The notes under the pieces were generated by a model. That model was not told the origin of the DNA. It ran no database searches and saw nothing but the letters and a program-made list of their open reading frames with translations. This document shows, in pieces, positions 17,663-26,585 of a stretch of 64,000 nucleotides of DNA (the stretch's first letter is position 1; each line of letters begins with the position of its first letter). The DNA lies in assembly GCF_030656115.1 (NCBI RefSeq), contig NZ_JAUSOO010000005.1, positions 32,356-96,355 on the forward strand. The letters are read 5' to 3'. This DNA is from Hydrogenophaga sp. GTDB taxonomy: Bacteria; Pseudomonadota; Gammaproteobacteria; Burkholderiales; Burkholderiaceae_C. Both the position numbers and the translations under genes were made by a program.

Positions 17663-19987
17663 ATGAAGCGTTCTTCTGCCTCTGCACTGCCTGACGCGGT
17701 GCCTCAGCCCTCAGCGCCCCCGAGCCGCGCTGCGATGCCATCGGCCATCGTGACGGCCACGTCGGACAGCCTGCCGCACCACGCGCAAGCTTTGTTCCGT
17801 GCGCGAGCCTTTGCCGAGCCCCTGCTGGCTTCCGAGCAACTCGATACCGGTGAAAATATTTTGGCGCACGCCGATGCCGTGGCCGCCATCCTGAACGACA
17901 TTGGTGGCTCCGAAGCCATGCAGGCGGCTTCCTATTTGGTCTACGCCTGCCAGCACCTGAACCGTCCACAAGAGGTGATTGCCAAGGCTTTTGGCGACAA
18001 CTTCGCTGCACTGGCGGTTGAAACCACCAAGCTTGTGCAGTTGCAGCGCCAGGCCAGGGTGAAAACGGCCCAGGTGCAAGCCAAGAAAGAAGAAGAGCGC
18101 CAGGCGGCACAAGACCAAGCCTTGCCGCTGATTTCACCGGGCAAGACCCCGGTGTCCGAATTGGCTGCCAGCCAGACGGAAAACGTGCGCAAAATGCTGC
18201 TCGCCTTCTCGCGCGACCTGCGCGTGGTCATGCTGCGTCTGGCCTCCCGCTTGCAGACGTTGCGCTACTTTGCCGCCAGCAAGGGCAACCCGGGCGAGGC
18301 CATGGCCAGTGAGTCATTGCATGTGTTTGCGCCGCTGGCGAATCGGCTCGGTATCTGGCAGATCAAGTGGGAAATGGAGGACTTGGCCTTCCGTTTTCTG
18401 GAGCCCTACACCTACAAGCAGGTGGCCCGCCTGCTGGACGAAAAGCGTGCCGAGCGTGAGACGCATGTCGAACAGGTGCGATTGCAGCTGGAGCAAGACC
18501 TGCTGCGCCAGGGCGTGACAGCGTCCGTACAAGGGCGTCCCAAGCACATCTACAGCATCGTCAAAAAGATGCGCGGTAAATCGCTGGATTTTGACCAAGT
18601 GTTTGACATCCGCGCCCTGCGTGTGGTGGTGCCGCAGGTGGACGATTGCTACGCGGTGCTGGCGCTGGTCCATGCCCAGTTCACGCCGGTCACAGAAGAG
18701 TTTGACGACTACATTGCCAAACCCAAGCCAAACGGCTATCAGTCGCTGCACACCGTGGTGCGCGACAGCCAGGGCAGAGCGTTTGAGATCCAGATCCGTA
18801 CCCAGGCCATGCACGACCATGCCGAACACGGCGTGGCCGCCCACTGGGCCTACAAAGAGGCCGGCGCCAAGGGCTATGCCGGTGTGTCGGCCAGCTCCGA
18901 ATACGACGCGAAAATTGCCGTGCTGCGCCAGTTGCTGGCTTGGGAGCGCGACCTGAGTGGCACTGGGCAGGGGCTGTTTGACGACCGCATCTACGTGCTC
19001 ACCCCCGATGCCGCCATCGTGGAGTTGCCTCAGGGCGCCACTGCGGTGGACTTTGCCTATACCGTGCACACCAGCCTGGGCCACCGGTGCCGTGGCGCGC
19101 GGGTCGATGGCGCCATGGTCACCCTGAACACACCGTTGCAAAACGGACAAACTGTGGAGATCACCGCAGCGAAAGAAGGCGGTCCTTCGCGCGACTGGCT
19201 CAATGCCGATCTGGGTTATCTGGTCAGTCACCGGGCCAAAAGCAAGGTGCGGGCGTGGTTCAACGCGCAGGCCATGGAAGAAACCGTGGCCCGTGGGCGC
19301 GAAGCGGTAGAAAAGCTGCTGCAGCGAGAAGGCAAGACAGCGCTGAAGCTGGACGATCTCGCCGTTTCCATGGGCCTTTCATCGGCCCAGGAGTTGTTTG
19401 AGCAAGTGGGCAAAGACGAGCTGTCCGTGCGGGCCATCGAGACCCATCTGCGTCCGGCCGAACCAGTCGCGGCAGCGGAAGACATTCCGCCCTGGTTGAA
19501 GAAACCCCGCAAACAGCCCGGCCGCTCACCGGGTGGTGTGCTGGTGGTGGGTGTGGACTCGCTCATGACGCAACTGGCCAAATGCTGCAAGCCTGCACCA
19601 CCGGACGACATTGGCGGTTTCGTGACGCGCGGTAAAGGTGTCAGCATCCACCGTGCCGATTGCACCGATTTCGCGCACCTGCAACGCAAATCGCCTGACC
19701 GCGTGATCGATGTGCAATGGGGTGGGTCAAGCAACTCCAGCCGAGGCGAGGGGGCTTACTATCCCGTCGATGTCGCGGTGGAGGCGCTGGACCGCCAAGG
19801 CTTGCTGCGCGATATTTCAGATGTATTCGCTCGCGAAAAAATGAATGTGATCGGTGTGCAGACCCAATCGGTCAAGGGGATCGCCTGGATGACCTTTACC
19901 ATTGAAGTGGCAGACGCGCGCCAGGTGGCGCGGGCCATGTCGGTGGTCGGCGATGTGGCTGGCGTGCGGGTGGTCAGGCGCAAATGA
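17663..19987 (+). CDS. relA: RelA-type (p)ppGpp synthetase
   Basis: A 774-residue RSH protein. The N-terminal hydrolase-like region lacks an HD motif (AASYLVYACQHLN where HD would fall), so hydrolysis is unlikely. The synthetase core carries FDQVFDIRALRVVV and EFDDYIAKPKPNGYQSLHTVV at residues 346-366; EFDD is the EXDD signature of monofunctional RelA as opposed to RXKD of bifunctional enzymes. A TGS domain (DRIYVLTPDAAIVELPQGATAVDFAY), a zinc-finger/CC region (LAKCCKPAPPDDIGGFVTRGKGVSIHRADC) and a C-terminal ACT domain follow. It would synthesise (p)ppGpp on ribosomes when amino acids are short. Confidence 0.93.
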   Translation: MKRSSASALPDAVPQPSAPPSRAAMPSAIVTATSDSLPHHAQALFRARAFAEPLLASEQLDTGENILAHADAVAAILNDIGGSEAMQAASYLVYACQHLNRPQEVIAKAFGDNFAALAVETTKLVQLQRQARVKTAQVQAKKEEERQAAQDQALPLISPGKTPVSELAASQTENVRKMLLAFSRDLRVVMLRLASRLQTLRYFAASKGNPGEAMASESLHVFAPLANRLGIWQIKWEMEDLAFRFLEPYTYKQVARLLDEKRAERETHVEQVRLQLEQDLLRQGVTASVQGRPKHIYSIVKKMRGKSLDFDQVFDIRALRVVVPQVDDCYAVLALVHAQFTPVTEEFDDYIAKPKPNGYQSLHTVVRDSQGRAFEIQIRTQAMHDHAEHGVAAHWAYKEAGAKGYAGVSASSEYDAKIAVLRQLLAWERDLSGTGQGLFDDRIYVLTPDAAIVELPQGATAVDFAYTVHTSLGHRCRGARVDGAMVTLNTPLQNGQTVEITAAKEGGPSRDWLNADLGYLVSHRAKSKVRAWFNAQAMEETVARGREAVEKLLQREGKTALKLDDLAVSMGLSSAQELFEQVGKDELSVRAIETHLRPAEPVAAAEDIPPWLKKPRKQPGRSPGGVLVVGVDSLMTQLAKCCKPAPPDDIGGFVTRGKGVSIHRADCTDFAHLQRKSPDRVIDVQWGGSSNSSRGEGAYYPVDVAVEALDRQGLLRDISDVFAREKMNVIGVQTQSVKGIAWMTFTIEVADARQVARAMSVVGDVAGVRVVRRK

Positions 19988-19997
19988 GTTCGTCATC

Positions 19998-20027
19998 TTG
20001 AAAAGACGATCAAAATACTGCTATAAT
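19998..20027 (+). promoter_or_regulatory. sigma70 promoter of tRNA-Val
   Basis: TTGAAA and TATAAT are separated by 18 bases, placing the start of transcription about 15 bases before the mature tRNA 5' end. Both boxes are close to consensus, as expected for a stable RNA gene. Confidence 0.8.
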
Positions 20028-20048
20028 TTGAGACTTCGAACGGTTTGT

Positions 20049-20125
20049 AGGCGCGTAGCTCAGCTGGTTAGAGCACCACCTTGACATGGTGGGGGTCGTT
20101 GGTTCGAGTCCAATCGCGCCTACCA
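20049..20125 (+). tRNA. tRNA-Val (anticodon GAC)
   Basis: The cloverleaf is complete. The acceptor arms are AGGCGCG/CGCGCCT with discriminator A and an encoded CCA. The D arm is GCTC AGCTGGTTA GAGC. The anticodon stem CCACC/GGTGG encloses TTGACAT, giving anticodon GAC, and the T arm contains GGTTCGAGTCC. It reads Val codons GUC and GUU. Confidence 0.95.
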
Positions 20126-20126
20126 A

Positions 20127-20166
20127 AATGCCCTTGTAATTCATTGAGTTACAAGGGCATTTTGCT
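20127..20166 (+). terminator. Rho-independent terminator after tRNA-Val
   Basis: A 12-bp stem, ATGCCCTTGTAA paired with TTACAAGGGCAT, has a short loop (TTCATTGAG) and is followed by TTTTG. It ends the tRNA transcript before phaR. Confidence 0.85.
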
Positions 20167-20362
20167 TTCTGGGTCGCCGCTTCATGGTGGTTGCTGTTTC
20201 TCCATCGCTCCCCATGATTGAAACGCAATGCAAGCGCCCATGTGCTTGTGGGCTACCGTCGGGAAAACCCACGGAGACGTTTGTCAGCTTGGGTTTTTAG
20301 AATGTGCCGTATCCTTTGCCCCACAGACGGGCTCTGAACCGTCACATACTGAAAGACTTTTC

Positions 20363-20905
20363 GTGCAAAAAAACAAGGCCGAGGCCGGCTCTTCTCCTGC
20401 AGGCGTTGTGCGGGTGATCAAAAAGTATCCGAACCGTCGTCTGTACGACACCGACACCTCGTCCTACATCACCTTGGCCGAGGTCAAGTCGTTGGTCATG
20501 GACAACGAGCTCTTCGTGGTCCGCGACGCCAAGACCAACGATGACCTGACGCGCAGCATCTTGCTGCAGATCATTCTGGAAGAGGAAACCGCAGGCGTGC
20601 CCATCTTTACCGAGCAGGTGCTGGCCAACATCATCCGTTTCTATGGCCACGCCATGCAGGATTTCATGGGTACGTACCTGGAAAAAAACGTCCAGATCTT
20701 TATGGACTTGCAGAATAAGATGACCGAGCAGACCAAGGGCCTTAACCCCGAAGTATGGAAGCAGTTCACGAATGTACAGTCTCCTTTGATGCAAGGCATG
20801 ATGGGTACCTACATGGAGCAGTCGCGCAGCGCGTTCACGCAAATGCAAGAGCAAATGCAAAAAAACAGCGAACAGATGATGGCGGCTCTGGGGCTGAAGC
20901 GGTAG
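20363..20905 (+). CDS. phaR: polyhydroxyalkanoate synthesis regulator PhaR
   Basis: A 180-residue protein. The N-terminal DNA-binding domain has the signature VIKKYPNRRLYDTDTSSYITLAE, followed by a PHB-accumulation-regulator domain (ILLQIILEEETAGVPIFT, about residues 70-100) and a helical, Met/Gln-rich C-terminus (QMQEQMQKNSEQMMAAL). PhaR represses phasin and other PHB genes when free and is titrated by granules. The start is a GTG giving VQKNKAEAG, preceded by GAAAGA at about seven bases; the frame is open upstream but that part resembles no homologue. The phaZ palindrome at 3432 is a candidate target. Confidence 0.9.
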   Translation: MQKNKAEAGSSPAGVVRVIKKYPNRRLYDTDTSSYITLAEVKSLVMDNELFVVRDAKTNDDLTRSILLQIILEEETAGVPIFTEQVLANIIRFYGHAMQDFMGTYLEKNVQIFMDLQNKMTEQTKGLNPEVWKQFTNVQSPLMQGMMGTYMEQSRSAFTQMQEQMQKNSEQMMAALGLKR

Positions 20906-20962
20906 TTTCCCGCAGCGCCCTGGCGGCGTATGCGGTTGCGGTCAGTCTGAGACAATCGGCAC

Positions 20963-22348
20963 ATGATTGAAACTGTTGCCACACCGGGCGCTGCGGCGCC
21001 GAAAGTCGGTTTTGTCAGTTTGGGCTGTCCCAAAGCGCTGACCGACTCCGAACTCATCCTGACTCAGTTGAGTGCTGAGGGTTACCAGACTTCCAAAACA
21101 TTTGCGGGTGCCGATCTGGTGATCGTCAACACCTGTGGCTTCATTGACGATGCCGTCCGCGAAAGCCTGGACACCATCGGCGAGGCTCTGGCTGAGAACG
21201 GCAAAGTGATTGTGACGGGCTGCCTGGGTGCTCGTACCGGCGACGACGGTGACAACCTGGTACGCAAAATGCACCCAAGTGTGTTGGCGGTCACGGGTCC
21301 ACACGCCACGCATGAGGTGATGACGGCGGTGCATCTGCATTTGCCCAAGCCGCACGATCCTTTTGTGGATCTGGTGCCGGCCCAGGGCATCAAGCTGACG
21401 CCGCGCCACTACGCCTATTTGAAAATCAGCGAAGGCTGTAACCACCGCTGCACCTTTTGCATTATCCCGTCCATGCGGGGTGACTTGGTCAGTCGTCCGA
21501 TTGGCGATGTGCTGACCGAGGCGCGCAAGCTGTTTGAAGCGGGTGTCAAAGAATTGCTGGTGGTCAGCCAGGATACGTCTGCCTATGGGGTGGACATGCA
21601 ATACCGCACGGGTTTCTGGGATGGCAAACCGGTCAAGACGCGCATGCTGGACTTGGTGCGTTCGCTCGGCGAACTGGCCAAAGGCTATGGTGCCTGGGTG
21701 CGCTTGCATTATGTGTATCCCTACCCGCATGTGGACGAGATCATTCCGCTCATGGCCGAAGGCCTGTGCCTGCCTTACCTGGATGTGCCCTTGCAGCACA
21801 GCCACCCCGATGTGCTCAAACGCATGAAGCGTCCAGCCAGTGGAGAAAAGAACCTGGAGCGCATTGCGCGTTGGCGCGAACTGTGCCCTGAGATTGTGGT
21901 CCGAAGCACCTTCATTGCGGGCTTTCCCGGCGAAACCGAGGCCGAGTTTCAGCACCTGCTCGATTTTGTGCAAGAGGCGCAGATCGATCGGGCCGGCTGT
22001 TTTGCTTTCTCACCCGTCCAGGGCGCGGCTGCAAATGCGTTGGACAACCCGGTTCCCACCGAAGTCCGTGAAGAGCGCCGTGCACGTTTCATGGCGGTGG
22101 CGGAAGCTGTGTCGGCTGAAAAATTGCGCCAGCGCGTGGGTGCAACCATGCAGGTGTTGGTAGATTCGGCACCAGGCTTGGGTAAAAAAGGTGGTGTGGG
22201 CCGCAGTTATGCCGATGCGCCTGAGATTGATGGTGTGGTGCGCTTGTTGCCTCCCGAGAAAATCAGCAAGACCCTGAAAGTGGGTGAGTTCACCAAGGCG
22301 CGGATTGTGGCGGCCGAGGGGCATGATCTGCTGGCGGTGCCGTTCTGA
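20963..22348 (+). CDS. rimO: ribosomal protein S12 methylthiotransferase
   Basis: A 461-residue radical SAM methylthiotransferase. The N-terminal UPF0004 domain has [23 protein letters not shown] and VTGCLGAR. The radical SAM cluster is [17 protein letters not shown] (CxxxCxxC), and a C-terminal TRAM domain follows. RimO adds a methylthio group to the conserved aspartate of ribosomal protein S12 (Asp89 in E. coli). It follows phaR after 57 bases and may share its transcript. Its length is standard. Confidence 0.96.
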   Translation: MIETVATPGAAAPKVGFVSLGCPKALTDSELILTQLSAEGYQTSKTFAGADLVIVNTCGFIDDAVRESLDTIGEALAENGKVIVTGCLGARTGDDGDNLVRKMHPSVLAVTGPHATHEVMTAVHLHLPKPHDPFVDLVPAQGIKLTPRHYAYLKISEGCNHRCTFCIIPSMRGDLVSRPIGDVLTEARKLFEAGVKELLVVSQDTSAYGVDMQYRTGFWDGKPVKTRMLDLVRSLGELAKGYGAWVRLHYVYPYPHVDEIIPLMAEGLCLPYLDVPLQHSHPDVLKRMKRPASGEKNLERIARWRELCPEIVVRSTFIAGFPGETEAEFQHLLDFVQEAQIDRAGCFAFSPVQGAAANALDNPVPTEVREERRARFMAVAEAVSAEKLRQRVGATMQVLVDSAPGLGKKGGVGRSYADAPEIDGVVRLLPPEKISKTLKVGEFTKARIVAAEGHDLLAVPF

Positions 22349-22372
22349 GTGGCTGGCTGGTGTGCGTCCACC

Positions 22373-22402
22373 GGTGTTCTGGCGGCTGGCCATCAGAACA
22401 CC
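22373..22402. other. hairpin downstream of rimO
   Basis: GGTGTTCTG pairs with CAGAACACC across a 12-base loop, giving a 9-bp perfect stem 25 bases after rimO. There is no T-run, so it may be an mRNA 3'-end stabiliser rather than an intrinsic terminator. The rest of 22403-22540 shows nothing I can name. Confidence 0.4.
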
Positions 22403-22540
22403 CGCCCATTGAGTGGGCGCGCTGAGCCGAAAGGGGGCGGTGTGGATGGGGTCTGGACGCCGACCTGCTGGCATCGCTCACACCACGATGAGTTCCCATG
22501 CGAGGCACTGACGGCGTTTACCAAGCGATTGGGCAAAGAA

Positions 22541-22573
22541 AAAGGACTTGCCAACACATGTCAGCAAGTCCTT
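22541..22573 (-). terminator. terminator after first tRNA-Leu gene
   Basis: On the minus strand AAGGACTTGC pairs with GCAAGTCCTT and is followed by TTTTC. It ends the tRNA-Leu transcription unit and resembles the terminator at 22793. Confidence 0.8.
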
Positions 22574-22580
22574 GAATCTT

Positions 22581-22665
<85 letters not shown>

Positions 22666-22792
22666 ATCTCAGGAAAGATCGAATTATACGGTGTTTTTTG
22701 CCTGTTTTCGAAAGAGCGTTGCAGATATCGGTGCTCGCACCCGCAGCCGTATTCTTGCCGGGTATCTCAGCCGTTTTGCGAGTGCAAAAGAA

Positions 22793-22826
22793 AAGGGCTT
22801 GCCAACTTTTACGTCGGCAAGCCCTT
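22793..22826 (-). terminator. terminator after second tRNA-Leu gene
   Basis: An 11-bp stem, AAGGGCTTGCC paired with GGCAAGCCCTT, is followed on the minus strand by TTTTC. It separates the two tRNA-Leu genes and is closely similar to the terminator at 22541. Confidence 0.8.
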
Positions 22827-22833
22827 ATGATCG

Positions 22834-22918
<85 letters not shown>

Positions 22919-22934
22919 ATCTCAGGAAACCGCT

Positions 22935-22940
22935 AGTATA
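22935..22940 (-). promoter_or_regulatory. -10 box for the tRNA-Leu genes
   Basis: TATACT on the minus strand lies 17 bases from the tRNA 5' end in an AT-rich stretch; the -35 is poor. It sits in the 48-base gap shared with the divergent rnr gene. Confidence 0.5.
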
Positions 22941-22966
22941 GCATTTAAAAAATTTCCAAAATAATA

Positions 22967-25261
22967 GTGAACGAAAAGAACAGCCTGTTGGCCGAATTTG
23001 AAGGTGTGGTTTCTGGGCATCGCGATGGACACGGTTTCGTTGTGCGCGATGATGGACAGGCCGACATCTACCTTCCCTCCAACGAAATGCGTGCCGTCCT
23101 GCACAAGGACCGTGTCAAGGCGCGCATCGTGCGCCTTGACCGCAAGGGCCGCCCCGAGGGCCGAGTGACCGAGATCGTTGAACGCTCGAACTCCCCCATC
23201 ATTGGCCGCCTGCTGCAGGAAAGCGGCGTCTGGCTGGTGGCGCCCGAAGACAAACGCTACGGCCAGGACGTCTTGATACCGAAAGGCGCGATTGGCTCTG
23301 CCAAGGCAGGGCAGGTGGTCGTGGTCGAGTTGACCGAACCACCCGCGCTCTATGGGCAGCCGGTGGGGCGCGTGAAAGAAGTGCTTGGTGACATCGACGA
23401 TCCGGGCATGGAAATCGAAATTGCGGTGCGCAAATACGATGTGCCGCACGAATTTTCTGATGCGGCGCTGGCCCAGGCGCGCAGTTTGCCCGATCACGTG
23501 CGCGCATCAGACCACTTGCACCGTGTTGACTTGCGCGATGTGCCCCTGGTGACCATTGACGGTGAAGACGCGCGCGACTTTGACGATGCGGTGTACTGTG
23601 AACCGGCCAAAGTGGGGCGGGGCAAGGGCTGGCGTTTGCTGGTGGCGATTGCGGACGTGAGTCACTACGTTGAAACTGGTTCGGCCATCGACGTCGATGC
23701 CTACGACCGCGCTACCTCGGTCTATTTCCCGCGCCGCGTGATCCCCATGCTGCCCGAGAAGCTGTCCAACGGTCTGTGTTCATTGAACCCTGGCGTCGAG
23801 CGGCTCTGCATGGTGTGTGACATGCTGGTGAACGCCAAAGGCGAGATCCACGCGTACCAGTTTTATCCGGCTGTCATGTTCAGCCACGCCCGTTTCACCT
23901 ACACCGAGGTGGCTGCTATCTTGCAAAACACCCGGGGCCCCGAAGCGGCTCAGCGCAAGGCGCTGGTGCCTTACCTGGTGAATTTGCACGACGTGTACCG
24001 GGCTTTGCTGGTGGCGCGCCAGGTGCGCGGTGCGGTGGATTTCGAAACGGTGGAAACCCAGATCGTTTGTGACGAGTCGGGGCGGATTGAAAAGATCATT
24101 CCACGCACCCGCAACGACGCTCACAAACTGATTGAAGAAGCCATGCTGGCCGCCAACGTGTGTTCGGCGGATTTCATTGGCGAAGGCAAACACACCGGGC
24201 TGTTTCGAGTGCACGAAGGCCCCACGCCAGAGAAGCAGGACATTCTGCGCAACTACCTCAAGGCGATGGGCGTGACGCAGACCATCAGCGACAACCCGCA
24301 CCCGTCGGAGTTCCAGAAGATCGCGAGCGCCACCAAGGACCGTCCCGAGTCGCAGCAAATTCACACCATGCTGCTGCGTTCGATGCAGCAGGCCATCTAC
24401 ACGCCGCTCAACCAAGGCCATTTTGGCCTGGCGTTTGACGCCTACACCCATTTCACCAGCCCGATTCGCCGTTACCCCGACTTGTTGGTGCACCGGGTCA
24501 TCAAGGCCATCTTGGCGGGCAAGCGCTACCAGTTGCCGGTGTTGCCGACACCGGGTGAAGCGCATGCCAAATTGAGCAAGCGGCTGGCCAGCCGCGTCAA
24601 GCCGCCGGTGGCGGGTGAGCCGGTGAAAAAGCCTTCGGTCGACACGTTGGCCTGGCAGGCGGCCGGGCTGCATTGCAGCGCGAACGAGCGCCGTGCAGAC
24701 GAAGCCAGCCGCGATGTGGAAGCCTGGCTCAAGTGCAAATACATGCGAGAGCACCTGGGCGAAGAGTTCAGCGGCGTGGTGACTTCGGTGACGAGTTTCG
24801 GCTTGTTTGTCACCTTGGACGCGATGTATGTTGAGGGTCTGGTGCACATCACCGAGCTCGGCGGTGAGTACTTTCGGTTTGACGAAGCGCGCCAGGAGCT
24901 GCGCGGGGAGCGCACTGGTATTCGCTACGCACTGGGTTCGCGGGTGCAGGTACAGGTTAGCCGGGTAGACCTGGACGGGCGCCGCATTGATTTCAGATTG
25001 GTCAACGACAACGATGGCATGGCGCTGCGCGCCATGCGCGACAAGACTGGGCAAGCCGACACGGACGAGGTGGTTTTGGGTCGTGCGGGTAAGCCGCGCC
25101 GTGATCGCAAAAATGAAGATGCTACATCCAGCACTTCAGGGGTTGCGCCGTTGCTGCCTGTGCTGGAGGTGAAGCCCTCGGCACACAAGGCAGCGAGCAA
25201 AAAGTCGGAGCGCAGTAATGCCAGGGCTGCATCCGGAAAGCCTCGCAAGAGCCGTCGATAG
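22967..25261 (+). CDS. rnr: ribonuclease R
   Basis: A 764-residue RNase II/R exonuclease. N-terminal cold-shock RNA-binding domains (VVSGHRDGHGFVVRDDGQADIYLP) precede the RNB catalytic domain with TIDGEDARDFDDAVYCE (metal-binding Asp cluster), HYVETGSAIDVDAYDRATSVYFP and YTHFTSPIRRYPDLLVHR. An S1 domain (FSGVVTSVTSFGLFVTLD) and a Lys/Ser/Ala-rich basic tail follow. It degrades structured RNA from 3' to 5'. The GTG start has no Shine-Dalgarno sequence (TTTCCAAAATAATA precedes it) and lies only 48 bases from tRNA-Leu, so a leaderless message or a different start is possible. Confidence 0.93.
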   Translation: MNEKNSLLAEFEGVVSGHRDGHGFVVRDDGQADIYLPSNEMRAVLHKDRVKARIVRLDRKGRPEGRVTEIVERSNSPIIGRLLQESGVWLVAPEDKRYGQDVLIPKGAIGSAKAGQVVVVELTEPPALYGQPVGRVKEVLGDIDDPGMEIEIAVRKYDVPHEFSDAALAQARSLPDHVRASDHLHRVDLRDVPLVTIDGEDARDFDDAVYCEPAKVGRGKGWRLLVAIADVSHYVETGSAIDVDAYDRATSVYFPRRVIPMLPEKLSNGLCSLNPGVERLCMVCDMLVNAKGEIHAYQFYPAVMFSHARFTYTEVAAILQNTRGPEAAQRKALVPYLVNLHDVYRALLVARQVRGAVDFETVETQIVCDESGRIEKIIPRTRNDAHKLIEEAMLAANVCSADFIGEGKHTGLFRVHEGPTPEKQDILRNYLKAMGVTQTISDNPHPSEFQKIASATKDRPESQQIHTMLLRSMQQAIYTPLNQGHFGLAFDAYTHFTSPIRRYPDLLVHRVIKAILAGKRYQLPVLPTPGEAHAKLSKRLASRVKPPVAGEPVKKPSVDTLAWQAAGLHCSANERRADEASRDVEAWLKCKYMREHLGEEFSGVVTSVTSFGLFVTLDAMYVEGLVHITELGGEYFRFDEARQELRGERTGIRYALGSRVQVQVSRVDLDGRRIDFRLVNDNDGMALRAMRDKTGQADTDEVVLGRAGKPRRDRKNEDATSSTSGVAPLLPVLEVKPSAHKAASKKSERSNARAASGKPRKSRR

Positions 25262-25623
25262 GTCATAGATGATCAGCCTGGACAGGGTGTTCACCCGCCC
25301 CGCAAGCCTCGGGCGTCGAAGGAGGGTGGTGCAGCCGAGAGGGCTGCAATATACCCGTTGTGCTTGAACCCAAATGACGACAATTCTGAGCCACAAGTCT
25401 GAGTGGCTGCTGAACCACCTCTTCGGATTGGGGGCAGCATTCTTGTTTTTTTCCGGGCTGCGGCGATGGCCCTCGAACCCTGTGCGCCCAGGGCGTCCTT
25501 GTCGTTGGTGGATTGCCGATGGCTCGTTCGCTGTTCTGAAACACGCGCCTTAAACTCGGTCCATTTTTGGGTGGAGCGATCACGCGCCAGCCTTTATTTT
25601 TTTGATTGCCCACAGGAGCCTGT
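25262..25623. other. intergenic region between rnr and the YggT gene
   Basis: This 362-base gap has short open frames on both strands but none with recognisable similarity. GGCTGC...GCAGC pairing around 25413-25440 followed by CTTGTTTTTTT may be a weak terminator for rnr. ACAGGAG just before 25624 is the ribosome-binding site of the next gene. Confidence 0.4.
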
Positions 25624-26175
25624 ATGCGCGTTGGTTTTTTCCTGCTCGACACTTTCTTTTTTTTCTTGGCGGGAGCGGCTCTCTTACGCGCCTGGATGAA
25701 CCACCAGCGAATCCACATGTCGGCCCAGCCAGGGCGCTTGGTGATTGCCGTAACCGATTGGCTCGTTGTGCCTGTGCGCCGCATTCTGCCCCGCAGTTTG
25801 GTACAAAGCCGCATGGACTGGGGCAGTCTGATGGCGGCACTGCTGTTTGCCCTAGCTTATGGTGGTTTGTGGTTGATGCTGGCCTCTACCCTAACGCAGG
25901 TGGATGCTTCGCCGACTGCGGTGTTGCTGGCGATTTCTACCCTGGCCATCAAACTTTTGCTGCGCACTTTGTTGCAGGGTTTGATGATGATGTTGCTTGT
26001 CTACGCTGTGTTGTCGTGGATGCAGCCTCAGTCCCCCGTGCTTGGTATGTTGGACCGTCTTTGCTCCCCTGTGCTGCAGCCTGTGCGCCGTATCGTACCG
26101 ACGGTGGGCGGTGTTGATTTGTCGGTATTGGTCTTGATTATCTTGTTGCAAGTCGGTCTGATGTTGCTGGGTTGA
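25624..26175 (+). CDS. YggT-family membrane protein
   Basis: A 183-residue integral membrane protein with about four to five hydrophobic helices. The first begins at once (RVGFFLLDTFFFFLAG). The motif PVRRILP and its repeat PVRRIVPTVGGVDLSVLVLIILLQ in the second half are typical of two-repeat YggT proteins. Family members are linked to cell-envelope and division or osmotic functions, but their mechanism is not settled. The ATG at 25624 follows GGAG. It is monocistronic. Confidence 0.85.
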   Translation: MRVGFFLLDTFFFFLAGAALLRAWMNHQRIHMSAQPGRLVIAVTDWLVVPVRRILPRSLVQSRMDWGSLMAALLFALAYGGLWLMLASTLTQVDASPTAVLLAISTLAIKLLLRTLLQGLMMMLLVYAVLSWMQPQSPVLGMLDRLCSPVLQPVRRIVPTVGGVDLSVLVLIILLQVGLMLLG

Positions 26176-26290
26176 GTTCGCTGCGCACATGCATAGCTGA
26201 CCTTGCACAGGATTTGGCAGAAGTCAGCGAAGTAGTCGGTCCGACCGTGCCGAAAATCGTCCGAATGTCGTTCAAAAACTCCCATAAGAA

Positions 26291-26460
26291 TCAATTATTC
26301 AGGATGAACGACTTGAGATCCGCAGGGGTGCTCAGTAGAGGGCGGAAAGCGTTGACCGGGTAGACGCTGCAATTGAAGCGGAACGTGAATTCGTTGAGGT
26401 TGGCTTCCAAGTGTTGCGGGATGACGCCGTGGTGAATGCCCGGTAAGGAGTCACGCAGCG
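26291..26460 (-). pseudogene. IS1595-family (ISXO2-like) transposase C-terminal fragment
   Basis: On the minus strand the frame reads LPGIHHGVIPQHLEANLNE, then FTFRFNCSVYPVNAFRPLL, ending LKSFILNN and a TGA at 26291. HHGV-PQHLQAYLNEFTFRFNRR-P-NAF is the hallmark C-terminus of IS1595-type transposases. Only about 55 codons remain and there are no terminal repeats, so it is a dead scrap. The flanking 26176-26290 and 26461-26585 stretches hold nothing I can identify beyond a short minus-strand frame running up to 26619. Confidence 0.75.
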
Positions 26461-26585
26461 GTCCTTGACATGTTCAGTTTCATCGAGGTAAGCGGTAAAA
26501 AAAGTCCTCCTACCCAGCTTTACCATTCGTTTGCTCCTGTCAAATGCTGCACACAGCTGCGGCCTGAGCAACAATTCAGACCCCC

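Noticed and set aside
20010..20228. 72-residue minus-strand frame over tRNA-Val
   Set aside because: It reads through the tRNA gene (VGAIGLEPTTPTMSRWCSNQ), a well-known false protein found opposite tRNAs.
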